This document shows, in pieces, positions 19,601 through 25,315 of a stretch of DNA of 30,969 nt; the first letter of the stretch is position 1, and each line of letters starts with the position of its first letter. Source of the DNA: a virus; the IMG/VR virus record IMGVR_UViG_3300030098_002814, positions 1 through 30,969 of that record; one strand, 5' to 3'. Both the position numbers and the translations under genes were made by a program. The notes beneath the pieces are model-generated. The model worked only from the letters and a program-made list of their open reading frames with translations. It was not told where the DNA came from and searched no databases.

Positions 19601-22600
19601 GAAAGATATGCCTGAATCAAATAATAGGTTAATAGAAGATACTACTACAGGTTTTGAAGGTCTTCATGGTAAACCTGATATGAAGAAAATAAATAGAAAA
19701 ACAAGAAGTGAAATTACTGAACTAGTTAGTCACTTAAAAGAACAAGGTATAAAAGGTGAAGAAGTAAATGAAGTATTAAGGGGTATTACAGGAGGTGAAG
19801 GCCCTGGAAAAAACTTAAATACTTTCACTCTACAAGACTTTAAAGATGCTAATAAATTTTTTAGAGAATATAAAAGAGGTACTTTTTGGCAAAGATTGTT
19901 TAATGAAGATACTATGGAAATGAGAAAGCGTTATCATATGCTATTTCCTGCTACAGTTGCTAGGGAAATGATGAAATATCAAATAGATTTTCTTCCAACT
20001 AAAGGTTTATATATAACAAAAGCAGGTAATATGGCTTATGGTGACGTAAGAAAGCCTACTAATGTCTTAAAAAGATTACAATTAGGTATAGATTTATTGA
20101 TGGGAAAATCTGTTTCTAAAGGAAACTTAGCTGTTCAGGAATATAAAGATAGAATGGCCTTTGTTGATTCTTTACCTGAAGGAGAAGCTTTAAGAAATGT
20201 AGCGATAAGAGAATATGAATCAAGACAAAGTGAAAATTTATATGATAGGGGAGAAATAGAAGCTGCTCAAAGATATAAAATCTCTGAAAAAGAAACTAAA
20301 AAAATGTTTGAGTTTGATAAACTTGAAAATAAGTTATTTACCATTACTGAAGCAGGGCCAGATGGAACTCCTCAAAGAACTAAATTAACAGGAAGAGAAA
20401 TAGTTGAAAAAATAAAAGAAGCTACTAAAGAAACTTTTAATAAAATTCATAAAGATGTTATAGAAGGTAATGAAAAGCTTTTAGAGAAATACAGACTAAA
20501 AAATAAAGATGGTAGTTATTCTATGTTTGACTATCAAAAGAAAGATGCAGCTAAAGACTATAGATATGATATTAAAAGGTTAACAGAAGATATATACAAA
20601 GCTTATAATGAAGGTAAAGATATAACTACAGAATTTGGTTTAAACGGATTAAATATAATAGGAAGAGCTTCTACTATTCAATTAAGGTCTAACAAAAAAG
20701 ATAGAATTAAGCTTTTAGATACTCTTCCAATGATTGAAAAATGGGGATATTTAGAACATTTCTTTCCTCACATGTTTCATGATAAAAAAGCTGCTATGAA
20801 AGCTTTAGAGCCTCAATTTGAAGCTATAAGAAAAGATAAATTATTAAGCGGTATTGAGAAAAGAGCAAAATATGTTAAACTATTAATGAAAACAAAATTA
20901 CTAACAGGAGATTGGGACACTGGTATAGAAAGTTTTGCTATATCAGATAAAGTTATTGAAGATATAAAATCTAAACAAAACACTGCTAAAAATACAGTTA
21001 GATGGGAAATATCTCATAAAAACCCAATGCGAAGAGAAAGTCATATACCTGGACATTCTATTGATGCTAGTGTTCCTGAAGTTTACATTAAACAAATGTA
21101 TGACCAATACTATAGAAAATTAGCTCAAATAACTTCTAGGCATATAATAGATGACTTTCATGTTATGGCTACTGAAAGAGGTTGGGGAAAAGAAAGAACT
21201 CCAGGTAGTAAATATAGTTTAAGAGAACAATGGACTAATTTTTTAAAGCTTTATATACAAGATGCTATGGGAAATCCTAATATAATACCAGAACAATGGC
21301 TAGAAGACCCAGGTATGAAACTTAAAGGTACTCCTTATGGTTGGTGGTCTGACAATAAGGTTGCTGATAAGTTAAATAAAATATCTAAAAGTTTAGGTAT
21401 TGGTTCTGAAATGCAAAAAAAGTATGGCTTAGATAAATTTAATGTACAAGATGTTAGAAGGTTTTCTAATATTGAAGCTAAATTTGAGTTAATGTCTTTA
21501 CTTGCTCATCCAAAATCTGCTATTAATAATATATTCGGTGGTTCTTTACATACTATACAATCAGCTGGGGCTACTAATTTAAAACTGGCTCGTGATTATA
21601 ATTATTTAAGGACAATAAATCCTAAATGGACTAACAATGAAGCTCGTAAACAATTTGCTTTAGAACAAGGTATATTCCCTGAGTTATTAATGCATGAATG
21701 GGGACTTCAAAAAGAACTTCAAGGGGCTAATACTAAAGCTTTCTTAAAAGATGTTGGTTCTAAATTAAGTGCAACTGGACAAATGAAAGAATCTAATTTT
21801 AGGGATTTAGCAAAGAAATATAGAGTAGGTGATTCTGCAATGAAAGTTGCTGCTAAATTTATGTCAGTTCCAGAAACAGCTCTAAGAACAGATGCTTTCT
21901 TTTCCCATTATATTAAAGCGTGGCAAGAGTTTGGAGGGGCTTTACCTTTTGACCATCCTATTATAATTCAAAGAGCAAAGAAAGGTGTTAAAGCTACACA
22001 ATTCTTATACTCTGCTCCATTTAGACCAGGGTTTGCTAGAAGTGGTTTAGGTAAAGTAATGACTCGTTTTCAGTTATGGTCTTGGAATGCTGTAAGATTT
22101 AGAAATGATGTTATAAGAGAAGCTAAGTTAAGAGGTTATAAACAAGGTACTCCTGAGTTTGAAAAGTTTAAAAGAACAGCTCAAATTGATTTACTTACTT
22201 TTGCTTTAGCAAGTGTTTTTGCTATGTCTATGTTTGAAAATGTACTACCTGCTCCTTTAAGTTACTTTAAAGAAACTAGTGAATGGTTATTTGGTGATGA
22301 AGAAGAAAGAAATAAAGCTTTCTTTGGTATGTATCCAACTAAAATTGCTCCATTACAAATGATAACACCTCCTATTGCTAGAGGTCCTTTATCTGCATTA
22401 AAACAATTTACTAACGATGATTACACAGGATTTACTGATTATACTATATATACTTTATTTCCGTTTGGAAGATTAGCAAGAGATATATCCCCATATGCTC
22501 CAGGGAATATTATAACAAATCCTTATAGGATGGTTGAAAAGTTTACAGGATTTCCTTATGGACAATTACAGGGTGAAGTTAGTAAGAGAAGAAAGAAACC

Positions 22601-22634
22601 TCCTTACCATCCTAAGTTTCCTGTTTTAGGTTAG
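13656..22634 (+). CDS. Giant virion protein with DxDGD RNA polymerase-type core (2992 aa)
   Basis: Seen: R1294-V-P1296, then GGADLDGDE with D1333, D1335 and D1337. In the beta' subunit of multisubunit RNA polymerases an RxP motif precedes NADFDGD by about 35 residues; here the spacing is 39. The Asp triad binds the catalytic Mg. About 360 residues upstream lies TDGPIIV (D903), SGESK (K930), LGKY (K946) and ADSAVK (K975), a possible Lys-bearing beta-type barrel. The order matches single-chain two-barrel polymerases such as YonO and the virion RNA polymerase of crAss-like phages. The N-terminal ~300 residues are Gly/Ala-rich and possibly membrane-active, 428-476 is coiled coil, and 2846-2870 is a probable membrane segment. 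The gene ends a cluster of internal-protein genes, so packaging in the virion and injection are inferred. Alternative: a polyvalent ejection protein with a degenerate barrel. Virion role likely; polymerase activity moderately sure. Confidence 0.7.
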   Translation: MSVNPFSALQEQQYPNLVEQPQGDRAATGEDFKPKYSKEIFQSMVDSYKQNPAMFNEEAKDQLRKHSIHYNMPFYEGDFSLVDAFKQLGGGLVEGFTTLGFVDPPDNEYEAIIRNIGHLIGFAPGILNKPLKLLGAHNTAVGALARTRSIPMVGADWLTKKAKKIVSPTLQSAISKRAEASKLATGFLMKPSARGVAAQVAEGAFHLGAASAISSWQQGIDGMLESALGGAIFGGGFAGIGNLFPGKNAWPIKAFAGSLFQGLPATMRGATTPEQVYEYLMGAYFGGESKPWYALRGEKWLGKKYQEMYGGKGKEANVELAATHNPEKGKGWDKLDPLVQKYVKERISDDSINSRGEYNSPHYERWNRDENATNLFIKTMGIKLDEFGEPTKESYKEFLKMENPKAFQENQAMSRQTERDYIELADKKFDIRKRMQKLQEEAAVAEEPLKQELKDKYNNLAKELSELQDVEVKMAEAGPREYFDRMENKMIEVEDRSNDGNDIGMFSGRTLERTSEQIVKDNNIIKNVWDKPEYSINRKRNEMLNLAGVVQDVLNSPKNTIKMTVPDTDVVAKEIEQALFKSHKVNVTLDEPTKLKIRQDMVIRNFGKPVDYLRVNMTEKGPIVKIPKTQDGDLYTLAGNRKEVYEPIKAIEDAYRKHGGKEQSHIIMDTITMNLENGKFRDMSLSDIRGNHKYKEDYPKIIRKVMRDMIKKDYYPFGGRGDGDLIIFVKKHPNLKRDRKKVNDYIYKNFSEEDQVIFREALKRGKDWRTTSEAREEYISNILYDLDMNGFEPYGKTGKDWNTAINNLMNKNPDFHTMKNATAWNKRNQIWFTPAWEASPEYVKEHFYKLSKKDRATLAASSSREYMQAIDKGEVNFIIFRPDTIKDKVKPNSKNVEYEEHTDGPIIVEDTYLDALVRDSGMHPLSGESKSFIVSPNKELGAMLGKYQMENAGPEQSAMMRKKGIHMMMADSAVKQQGERKVGDYNINWKTGELEINAPIYQMPIKDVKYNFNVKNDPHMYNVKKGIPKQMLTAMSQNAKEAFSPELIADFYNETVFKHYQGKESINKLVDAYLEAPEGPQARNTVKTLRNNLENIGIEKLLKAINEAPTEFADVAYLELMKINRKRIQEFVADGELTHKEAEIMENELLEFNSAMDRILEAGRQWSAKEKSEGRDGSIMPVLMHKYVRPYRFKVIKSHVFNAISRPTIENSLLARMRSYDKELQKRFPELNENDKLFYLDNNYRETPLNTWIPNYEKTTLGKLWDAYNGKGKNKLPEEYREGAKEIFRAATTRVPLDSVSGVQVLEFGGFTGRKGFKILMHSRPMRAEGGADLDGDEAFVFFGGQQGGKGGGFKKSWKDAFDANRNEFLKNRHGLDPARVKGPRDIGGDYFYNNKHKGAEEYLTIQDSVKDTGINPKHRDSNIWKYDSAWRQELSERAVDGRNLLGSASNMVQLFRAAHSSTMAMKDGKITFREQVLNQKTNKPEWIEVTIKARTKENELQFARELASSMIAFTSDPLDVAGLTGASDYFNKLHKAYFEVEINKRDRNKWDKLEDFQRAKILKSDKGIYGQLSEMHSAIFSKDYRNSRDWSVSDIKSKTNYVNDYKTFANEALNNTFIPKLAKLANKVNLQDSPYQHINMENLKQAYAEHERMIEAFPEITKAMDRDVSTVKFNKIIQAGELLTQPGRLEQASESYKGFSDIVSKSGSAHRSVLKKGIRENYKNSKNKIVESKRKHKRRMILDDILRLAEDALTNDISDMVTFRQLTRYANFSEVNPILFAKMLKEADSIKAESWLKLNDENFRFREKEGNFEEFMTTDVKGRQFTTKQELINSLKAQIERKMRLESKVKPSMAQTQAESDARILDFKKTLPNNRAKKLFDMMLLGSYRKGNKQKIDKMLDEMTAKASGDKAMLEAIATLRKAGFETSVSKLGFSSKAVDTDSVIEFVGDFSSVMSKAYKPLTKKETNEFKTEFDKDPLLEKDMPESNNRLIEDTTTGFEGLHGKPDMKKINRKTRSEITELVSHLKEQGIKGEEVNEVLRGITGGEGPGKNLNTFTLQDFKDANKFFREYKRGTFWQRLFNEDTMEMRKRYHMLFPATVAREMMKYQIDFLPTKGLYITKAGNMAYGDVRKPTNVLKRLQLGIDLLMGKSVSKGNLAVQEYKDRMAFVDSLPEGEALRNVAIREYESRQSENLYDRGEIEAAQRYKISEKETKKMFEFDKLENKLFTITEAGPDGTPQRTKLTGREIVEKIKEATKETFNKIHKDVIEGNEKLLEKYRLKNKDGSYSMFDYQKKDAAKDYRYDIKRLTEDIYKAYNEGKDITTEFGLNGLNIIGRASTIQLRSNKKDRIKLLDTLPMIEKWGYLEHFFPHMFHDKKAAMKALEPQFEAIRKDKLLSGIEKRAKYVKLLMKTKLLTGDWDTGIESFAISDKVIEDIKSKQNTAKNTVRWEISHKNPMRRESHIPGHSIDASVPEVYIKQMYDQYYRKLAQITSRHIIDDFHVMATERGWGKERTPGSKYSLREQWTNFLKLYIQDAMGNPNIIPEQWLEDPGMKLKGTPYGWWSDNKVADKLNKISKSLGIGSEMQKKYGLDKFNVQDVRRFSNIEAKFELMSLLAHPKSAINNIFGGSLHTIQSAGATNLKLARDYNYLRTINPKWTNNEARKQFALEQGIFPELLMHEWGLQKELQGANTKAFLKDVGSKLSATGQMKESNFRDLAKKYRVGDSAMKVAAKFMSVPETALRTDAFFSHYIKAWQEFGGALPFDHPIIIQRAKKGVKATQFLYSAPFRPGFARSGLGKVMTRFQLWSWNAVRFRNDVIREAKLRGYKQGTPEFEKFKRTAQIDLLTFALASVFAMSMFENVLPAPLSYFKETSEWLFGDEEERNKAFFGMYPTKIAPLQMITPPIARGPLSALKQFTNDDYTGFTDYTIYTLFPFGRLARDISPYAPGNIITNPYRMVEKFTGFPYGQLQGEVSKRRKKPPYHPKFPVLG

Positions 22635-22640
22635 TTTTTA
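22611..22640 (+). terminator. Weak possible terminator at the convergent junction
   Basis: CCTAAG (22611-22616) pairs with TTTAGG (22625-22630) through an 8-base loop, with one G-T pair, and is followed by TTAGTTTTTA. It lies within the last codons of the giant gene. The stem is short and AT-rich, so intrinsic termination here is only a possibility; nothing similar serves the opposite strand. Confidence 0.3.
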
Positions 22641-22840
22641 TCGAAGTTTCTAAGTATTCTGTCTAAAGAGTCTGCATCATTAAAACATGACAAATGCAGT
22701 ATGATGTATTCTAATCCATGGAAAGAATTGTCAGGATTATTAAAGCCGTATTCAATCTTTACGCAAGGTTCTAGAGTATCTACATCTTCACCGCATTTAT
22801 CACAAAAGTTCATACTTAATTTACTTATCTTTTTCTTCAT
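22631..22840 (-). CDS. Small zinc-binding hypothetical protein
   Basis: 69 residues from the ATG at 22840. A TTG six bases upstream (22846) and an ATG at 22813 are alternative starts. The first Cys pair, CDKC, and a later HLSC near the C-terminal third (C-x2-C ... H-x2-C, about 33 residues apart) form a plausible single zinc site; another Cys lies between them. No known family is recognised. It is the last gene of the minus-strand block, and its TAA (22631-22633) overlaps the TAG of the giant + strand gene. It overlaps the upstream neighbour by about 20 bases. Confidence 0.5.
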   Translation of the reverse strand: MKKKISKLSMNFCDKCGEDVDTLEPCVKIEYGFNNPDNSFHGLEYIILHLSCFNDADSLDRILRNFDKN

Positions 22841-23048
22841 TTTCAACTTCTTTTTCAGGATATTTTTCTTTTAAGTAATCTAAGAATTTTTCCTTCTTTT
22901 TTAAGAAAATAATAAGCTCATCTATTACTTTTTCGTTTGCTGTACAAAATTCTTCTAAATAAGCAACTTTTTGTCCTAAGTATACTATACCTTGACTGAT
23001 TTGTTTTTTAGTAGGGTTTTGTAAGCTATTTTTTCCCTTTTTCGTCAT
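22821..23048 (-). CDS. Small helical hypothetical protein
   Basis: 75 residues, Lys/Glu-rich and helical, with one Cys and a hydrophobic face (VIDELIIFLKKKEKFLDYL). No family is recognised. AGGAGG at 23055-23060, 6 bases before the ATG, is a strong SD and makes this a confident gene with a confident start. It overlaps the preceding gene's end by 23 bases. Confidence 0.65.
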   Translation of the reverse strand: MTKKGKNSLQNPTKKQISQGIVYLGQKVAYLEEFCTANEKVIDELIIFLKKKEKFLDYLKEKYPEKEVENEEKDK

Positions 23049-23217
23049 TACTGACCTCCTTGTTTATGCTTTCTTTTAAAAAGCCTTCTACTTCCTTTAC
23101 GTAAGCTTCAGCTTTTTTTCTAAGTTGCTTTTCTCCTTGCAACTCTTTTTCAAGAGAGCTAACTTGATTTGTCAGCTCTCTAACTCTTCTACAGCAATTG
23201 TTCAATGCTTTTTCCAT
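23026..23217 (-). CDS. Small coiled-coil hypothetical protein
   Basis: 63 residues from the ATG at 23217, which has GGAGA about 8 bases upstream (23226-23230). The frame stays open to 23283, but that longer form lies wholly inside the exonuclease gene and lacks a good SD. A Cys-Cys pair at residues 8-9 is followed by a heptad-like coiled coil (RVRELTNQVSSLEKELQ). There is no membrane segment. Function unknown. It overlaps the nuclease gene by 29 bases and the next gene by 23, so the three are likely translated in sequence. Confidence 0.55.
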   Translation of the reverse strand: MEKALNNCCRRVRELTNQVSSLEKELQGEKQLRKKAEAYVKEVEGFLKESINKEVSNDEKGKK

Positions 23218-23974
23218 TACATGAATCTCCAAGTTTAAATACCTCCTTAAGTTTGGCTTTGTGCTTAGGCTTAGGTTTACCATATGGAAAGTTTAAATAG
23301 CACCATAAATTGTATACATTATGATGTATTACACTTCTAGTAAACTTTCTAAATTGGTAATTAGGTTCTTTTATCCACTTACCTTTTACATACAGACCAT
23401 ATATATCTTGTATAGGATTATCAGGGAAAATTGCATCCCATAAATCTACATACATAAGTTGTTGTATTTCGTGAGTTTTACGATAATCACCTGTTTTTAT
23501 ATCTATCATAGATAAACGACCATTGACATCTGCTATAATATCAGGTGTTCCTGCCCAAGGTATATCTTTATGATATAAAAATATCTCTTGAGTTTCTACT
23601 AATATGTGATTTTCTTCATAGAACTTTTCGAAAGACATTAATGCTTTTTGAACAAATTCATTTGCTTTTTTGTCATCGTTAAATCTTCCTATTTCGCTAT
23701 GTTGAACTAACACTTCTTCGCCTTTAAGTAGCAGCTCTATGTTTTCATGTACTGCTGTACCTTGTTCTGCTGCTTTATCTCTTAAGTTTTTAGCATTATT
23801 GCCATGTTTCATTAACCACTCATCAAAGAACTTTCCTTTTGAGCAAGTTTCTCCTATAATTGTAGTTACTGAGGGTTTCCAATTATTAGATTCTCCCTGG
23901 CTATACCATCTACCTCCGCCTTCATGGCGTTTAACTTTTGTTTTTAATAGATAGTTTTCTATCTGTTTTTTCAT
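23189..23974 (-). CDS. PD-(D/E)XK exonuclease, RecB/Cas4-like
   Basis: 261 residues. Motifs in order: AEQGTAVHE with H76, the conserved His of RecB-type nucleases; AGTPDII with D145; IDIKTG with D158 and K160 (the D/E-x-K pair); QQLMYVDLW with Q172 and Y175. This is the full active-site set of the PD-(D/E)XK superfamily exonucleases used by phages for DNA end processing in recombination and for host DNA breakdown. Together with the Sak4-like ATPase and putative SSB upstream on the same strand it would form a recombination set: exonuclease makes single strands, Sak4 anneals or pairs them. The ATG has AGGAG about 5 bases upstream (23980-23984). No Cys cluster of true Cas4 proteins is seen at the C-terminus. 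Confidence 0.8.
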   Translation of the reverse strand: MKKQIENYLLKTKVKRHEGGGRWYSQGESNNWKPSVTTIIGETCSKGKFFDEWLMKHGNNAKNLRDKAAEQGTAVHENIELLLKGEEVLVQHSEIGRFNDDKKANEFVQKALMSFEKFYEENHILVETQEIFLYHKDIPWAGTPDIIADVNGRLSMIDIKTGDYRKTHEIQQLMYVDLWDAIFPDNPIQDIYGLYVKGKWIKEPNYQFRKFTRSVIHHNVYNLWCYLNFPYGKPKPKHKAKLKEVFKLGDSCNGKSIEQLL

Positions 23975-24044
23975 CGAGTCTCCTAACCCATTGTTTGCTA
24001 ACGCCTTTATTGATGATTGAACTCAATCGTGGTGTTATGTCATC

Positions 24045-24137
24045 TCAAGTTTCGGCATATCCGCATATATTGCAAACATAGCCACAGTCCCCTCCTGAGA
24101 CGACATTACCACATTGTAAACAGTTTACTTTTTCCAT
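24045..24137 (-). CDS. 30-residue zinc-ribbon microprotein
   Basis: A short frame in the otherwise empty stretch 23975-24252: MEKVNCLQCG ... DCGYVCNICGYAET, stop TGA at 24045-24047. Cys residues at 6, 9, 22 and 25 form two CxxC pairs, with an extra Cys at 18, the pattern of a zinc ribbon. AGGAA lies 3-4 bases before the ATG. The start overlaps the preceding 43-residue HTH gene by 13 bases. The dense Cys pattern and coupling argue that it is coding, although 30 residues is near the lower limit for proteins. A role as a small nucleic-acid or polymerase-binding factor is only a guess. Bases 23975-24044 downstream show nothing clear. Confidence 0.5.
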   Translation of the reverse strand: MEKVNCLQCGNVVSGGDCGYVCNICGYAET

Positions 24138-24256
24138 AATTTCCTATAAATAGTCCTTATTGACACTTTGAAGAGTATCGATAATTTACTAGGTTTATAG
24201 CCTAATTTCCAAAGGATATTTATAAGAAATTTATCAAATCTGTTCAGTTTTTTCAT
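24125..24256 (-). CDS. 43-residue helix-turn-helix protein
   Basis: Starts at the ATG at 24256, which overlaps the TGA of the gene before it (ATGA), with AGGA 7 bases upstream (24064-side excluded; SD at 24264-24267). The sequence from residue 18, LGYKPSKLSILFKVSIRTIY, is a good helix-turn-helix of the resolvase/Hin C-terminal and sigma-region-4 type (turn at FKVS, recognition helix IRTIYRKL). It is basic and ends in WKK. Such a tiny domain could be a phage DNA-binding regulator. It could also be the decayed remnant of a larger recombinase, but the intact start, SD and coupling favour a functional gene. Its last 13 bases overlap the zinc-ribbon microprotein. Confidence 0.55.
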   Translation of the reverse strand: MKKLNRFDKFLINILWKLGYKPSKLSILFKVSIRTIYRKLWKK

Positions 24257-24402
24257 TCACTAGTCCTGTATCTTTTAGGGTTAGCTATTAGTTGTTGATA
24301 AAGCCACCAACATCGACCATTGTCAGTAGCTTCTAAAATCTTTTCTCTAATTCTATTGTTATTTTCTCTTACTTGTTTTTTTATCTCTTCTTTTGTTCTC
24401 AT
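24253..24402 (-). CDS. Small charged hypothetical protein
   Basis: 49 residues from the ATG at 24402, preferred because AGGAG at 24407-24411 lies 4 bases upstream; the frame is open to 24435 but the upstream ATG lacks an SD and lies inside the HNH gene. Highly charged helix (KEEIKKQVRENNNRIREKI) then a Trp/Tyr-rich tail (GRCWWLYQQLIANPKRYRT). Family unknown. It is followed by an ATGA overlap with the small HTH gene. Confidence 0.55.
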   Translation of the reverse strand: MRTKEEIKKQVRENNNRIREKILEATDNGRCWWLYQQLIANPKRYRTSE

Positions 24403-24406
24403 ACTT

Positions 24407-24411
24407 CTCCT
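24407..24411 (-). promoter_or_regulatory. Shine-Dalgarno AGGAG that sets a start
   Basis: AGGAG 4 bases before the ATG at 24402. It overlaps the HNH stop codon region (stop at 24410-24412), so it both ends one gene and starts the next and rules out the longer upstream start. Confidence 0.65.
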
Positions 24412-24886
24412 AGTTAAAAACATCTGATTTTGCAAGTTTTCTTAAAATGTAACTCTTTACTCTTTCATCTTGATTTTTTATCCACTTGATAAATGTTTTA
24501 TATTCTTTATCGGTAAGTGGGCCTTTTTTTGTATTGCAAGATGCACATATCATTTGAAGATTGCTTTTAAATGAACCTCCTCCAGATGATATTGGGTGTT
24601 TATGGTCACACACCATATTTGTTACATCTAATTTCTTTTTGCAGTATTTACAAGGTTTGTTATATGCCTTATATAGCATATCACGTATTTCAGTTAAAGA
24701 TATGTTAAATTTTACTTCATACTCTTTACTTCTTTTCTTTAAAGAAGATTTTAGAGTTGATGACTTTTTCATAAGTCTATGGAACATTCTTTTAGCATGT
24801 GTCCCATGAGCGGGACGAAGCTTACGCATAAACTTCGTTTCCCACTCTTTAGGACTACGCGACTTCCTATTGGAATCTTTAGTCAT
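24410..24886 (-). CDS. HNH endonuclease
   Basis: 158 residues. The N-terminal ~60 residues are very basic and helical. The HNH core lies at about 79-122: zinc-knuckle pair CKYC (C79, C82), DHKHPISSGGG with catalytic H95 after D94, N109, and ICASCNTKKG with C114, C117 and the final N118 in the third HNH position. This is the common DHxxPxxxGG...NL..C..CN..KG form. HNH proteins in this position of a phage genome are either free-standing homing endonucleases or DNA-processing nucleases; standing in a tight operon 2 bases after an HTH gene fits both. No strong SD is seen, so translation is probably coupled to the gene before it. Confidence 0.85.
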   Translation of the reverse strand: MTKDSNRKSRSPKEWETKFMRKLRPAHGTHAKRMFHRLMKKSSTLKSSLKKRSKEYEVKFNISLTEIRDMLYKAYNKPCKYCKKKLDVTNMVCDHKHPISSGGGSFKSNLQMICASCNTKKGPLTDKEYKTFIKWIKNQDERVKSYILRKLAKSDVFN

Positions 24887-24888
24887 AG

Positions 24889-25140
24889 CTAGTTTGCTTT
24901 AACCTTTTGTCCAGTAGGAGTTGCTATCATTTGGTATTTACCAAAGCCTTTATAAATACCTTTAGAATTTTGGGTCATTACTATATTGAACCCTCTTTTT
25001 CTTAAGTTAAATATAATGGCTGATAATCTCCAAGCGCCAAATAACTTAGCTGCTTGAGCCTGATTCAAGCTTTTACCCTTGAGCAGGTGCATCATAACAT
25101 TTTTGCTCTTTGATGGCTTGGTTGATTTCTTTCTTCGCAT
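24889..25140 (-). CDS. Winged/helix-turn-helix phage protein
   Basis: 83 residues from the ATG at 25140. A longer frame reaches 25242, but the upstream part (hydrophobic, out of character) has no SD and overlaps another gene. The region MMHLLKGKSLNQAQAAKLFG, then WRLSAIIFNLRKRGFNI (residues about 16-54), is the signature of the small phage HTH family in which a Gln/Ala-containing helix is followed by a recognition helix with RLxxxIxxLRxxG. The remainder looks like a small beta wing (GKYQMIATP). Such proteins are small DNA-binding regulators or replication accessories. The basic N-terminus (RRKKSTKPSKSK) supports nucleic-acid binding. Confidence 0.75.
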   Translation of the reverse strand: MRRKKSTKPSKSKNVMMHLLKGKSLNQAQAAKLFGAWRLSAIIFNLRKRGFNIVMTQNSKGIYKGFGKYQMIATPTGQKVKAN

Positions 25141-25315
25141 TTGTATTCTCCTTGTTAAGTTGTAAAGATAGTGTGATTTTATGTAACTGTAAACAAATTG
25201 TACAAAAATCATTTTCAATATCTTTAAAGTAGTCAAGAACAATGGTAAAGTACTTTGTAAATCCTATACCAAATTGTTTACTTGACTTGTTATTTTTATG
25301 TATTATTCGTATCAC
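25073..25315 (-). CDS. Small Cys-containing hypothetical protein, GTG start
   Basis: 80 residues starting at GTG 25315 with AAGGAG 5 bases upstream (25321-25326). The motif FCTICLQLH (C38-x2-C41-x3-H45) could bind a metal. The C-terminal third is helical (KKEINQAIKEQK). No family is recognised. It overlaps the primase-helicase stop region by 20 bases and, unusually, the HTH gene by 68 bases in another frame. Strong SDs on both sides argue that both overlapping genes are real. Confidence 0.55.
   Translation of the reverse strand: MIRIIHKNNKSSKQFGIGFTKYFTIVLDYFKDIENDFCTICLQLHKITLSLQLNKENTNAKKEINQAIKEQKCYDAPAQG
25148..25153 (-). promoter_or_regulatory. Shine-Dalgarno AAGGAG for the HTH gene
   Basis: AAGGAG 7 bases before the ATG at 25140. 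It lies inside the coding region of the 80-residue upstream gene and is the reason for choosing the short 83-residue form of the HTH protein. Confidence 0.7.

Noticed and set aside
13656-22634. N4-type (T7-like single-subunit) virion RNA polymerase
   Set aside because: No T7-like palm motifs were noticed, whereas the DxDGD and RxP motifs of the two-barrel type are present.
23218-23283. Longer 85-residue form of the coiled-coil protein
   Set aside because: The extension lies inside the exonuclease gene and lacks an SD; the ATG at 23217 has GGAGA.
23975-24044. Hidden tRNA or small RNA in the minus-strand gap
   Set aside because: No cloverleaf or strong hairpin with T-run was found by eye.
24125-24256. 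Remnant of a serine recombinase
   Set aside because: No catalytic domain sequence lies upstream, and the gene has its own ATGA coupling and SD.
25141-25242. Longer 117-residue form of the HTH protein
   Set aside because: The extra N-terminus has no SD, is hydrophobic unlike the rest, and overlaps the GTG-started gene; AAGGAG fits the ATG at 25140.
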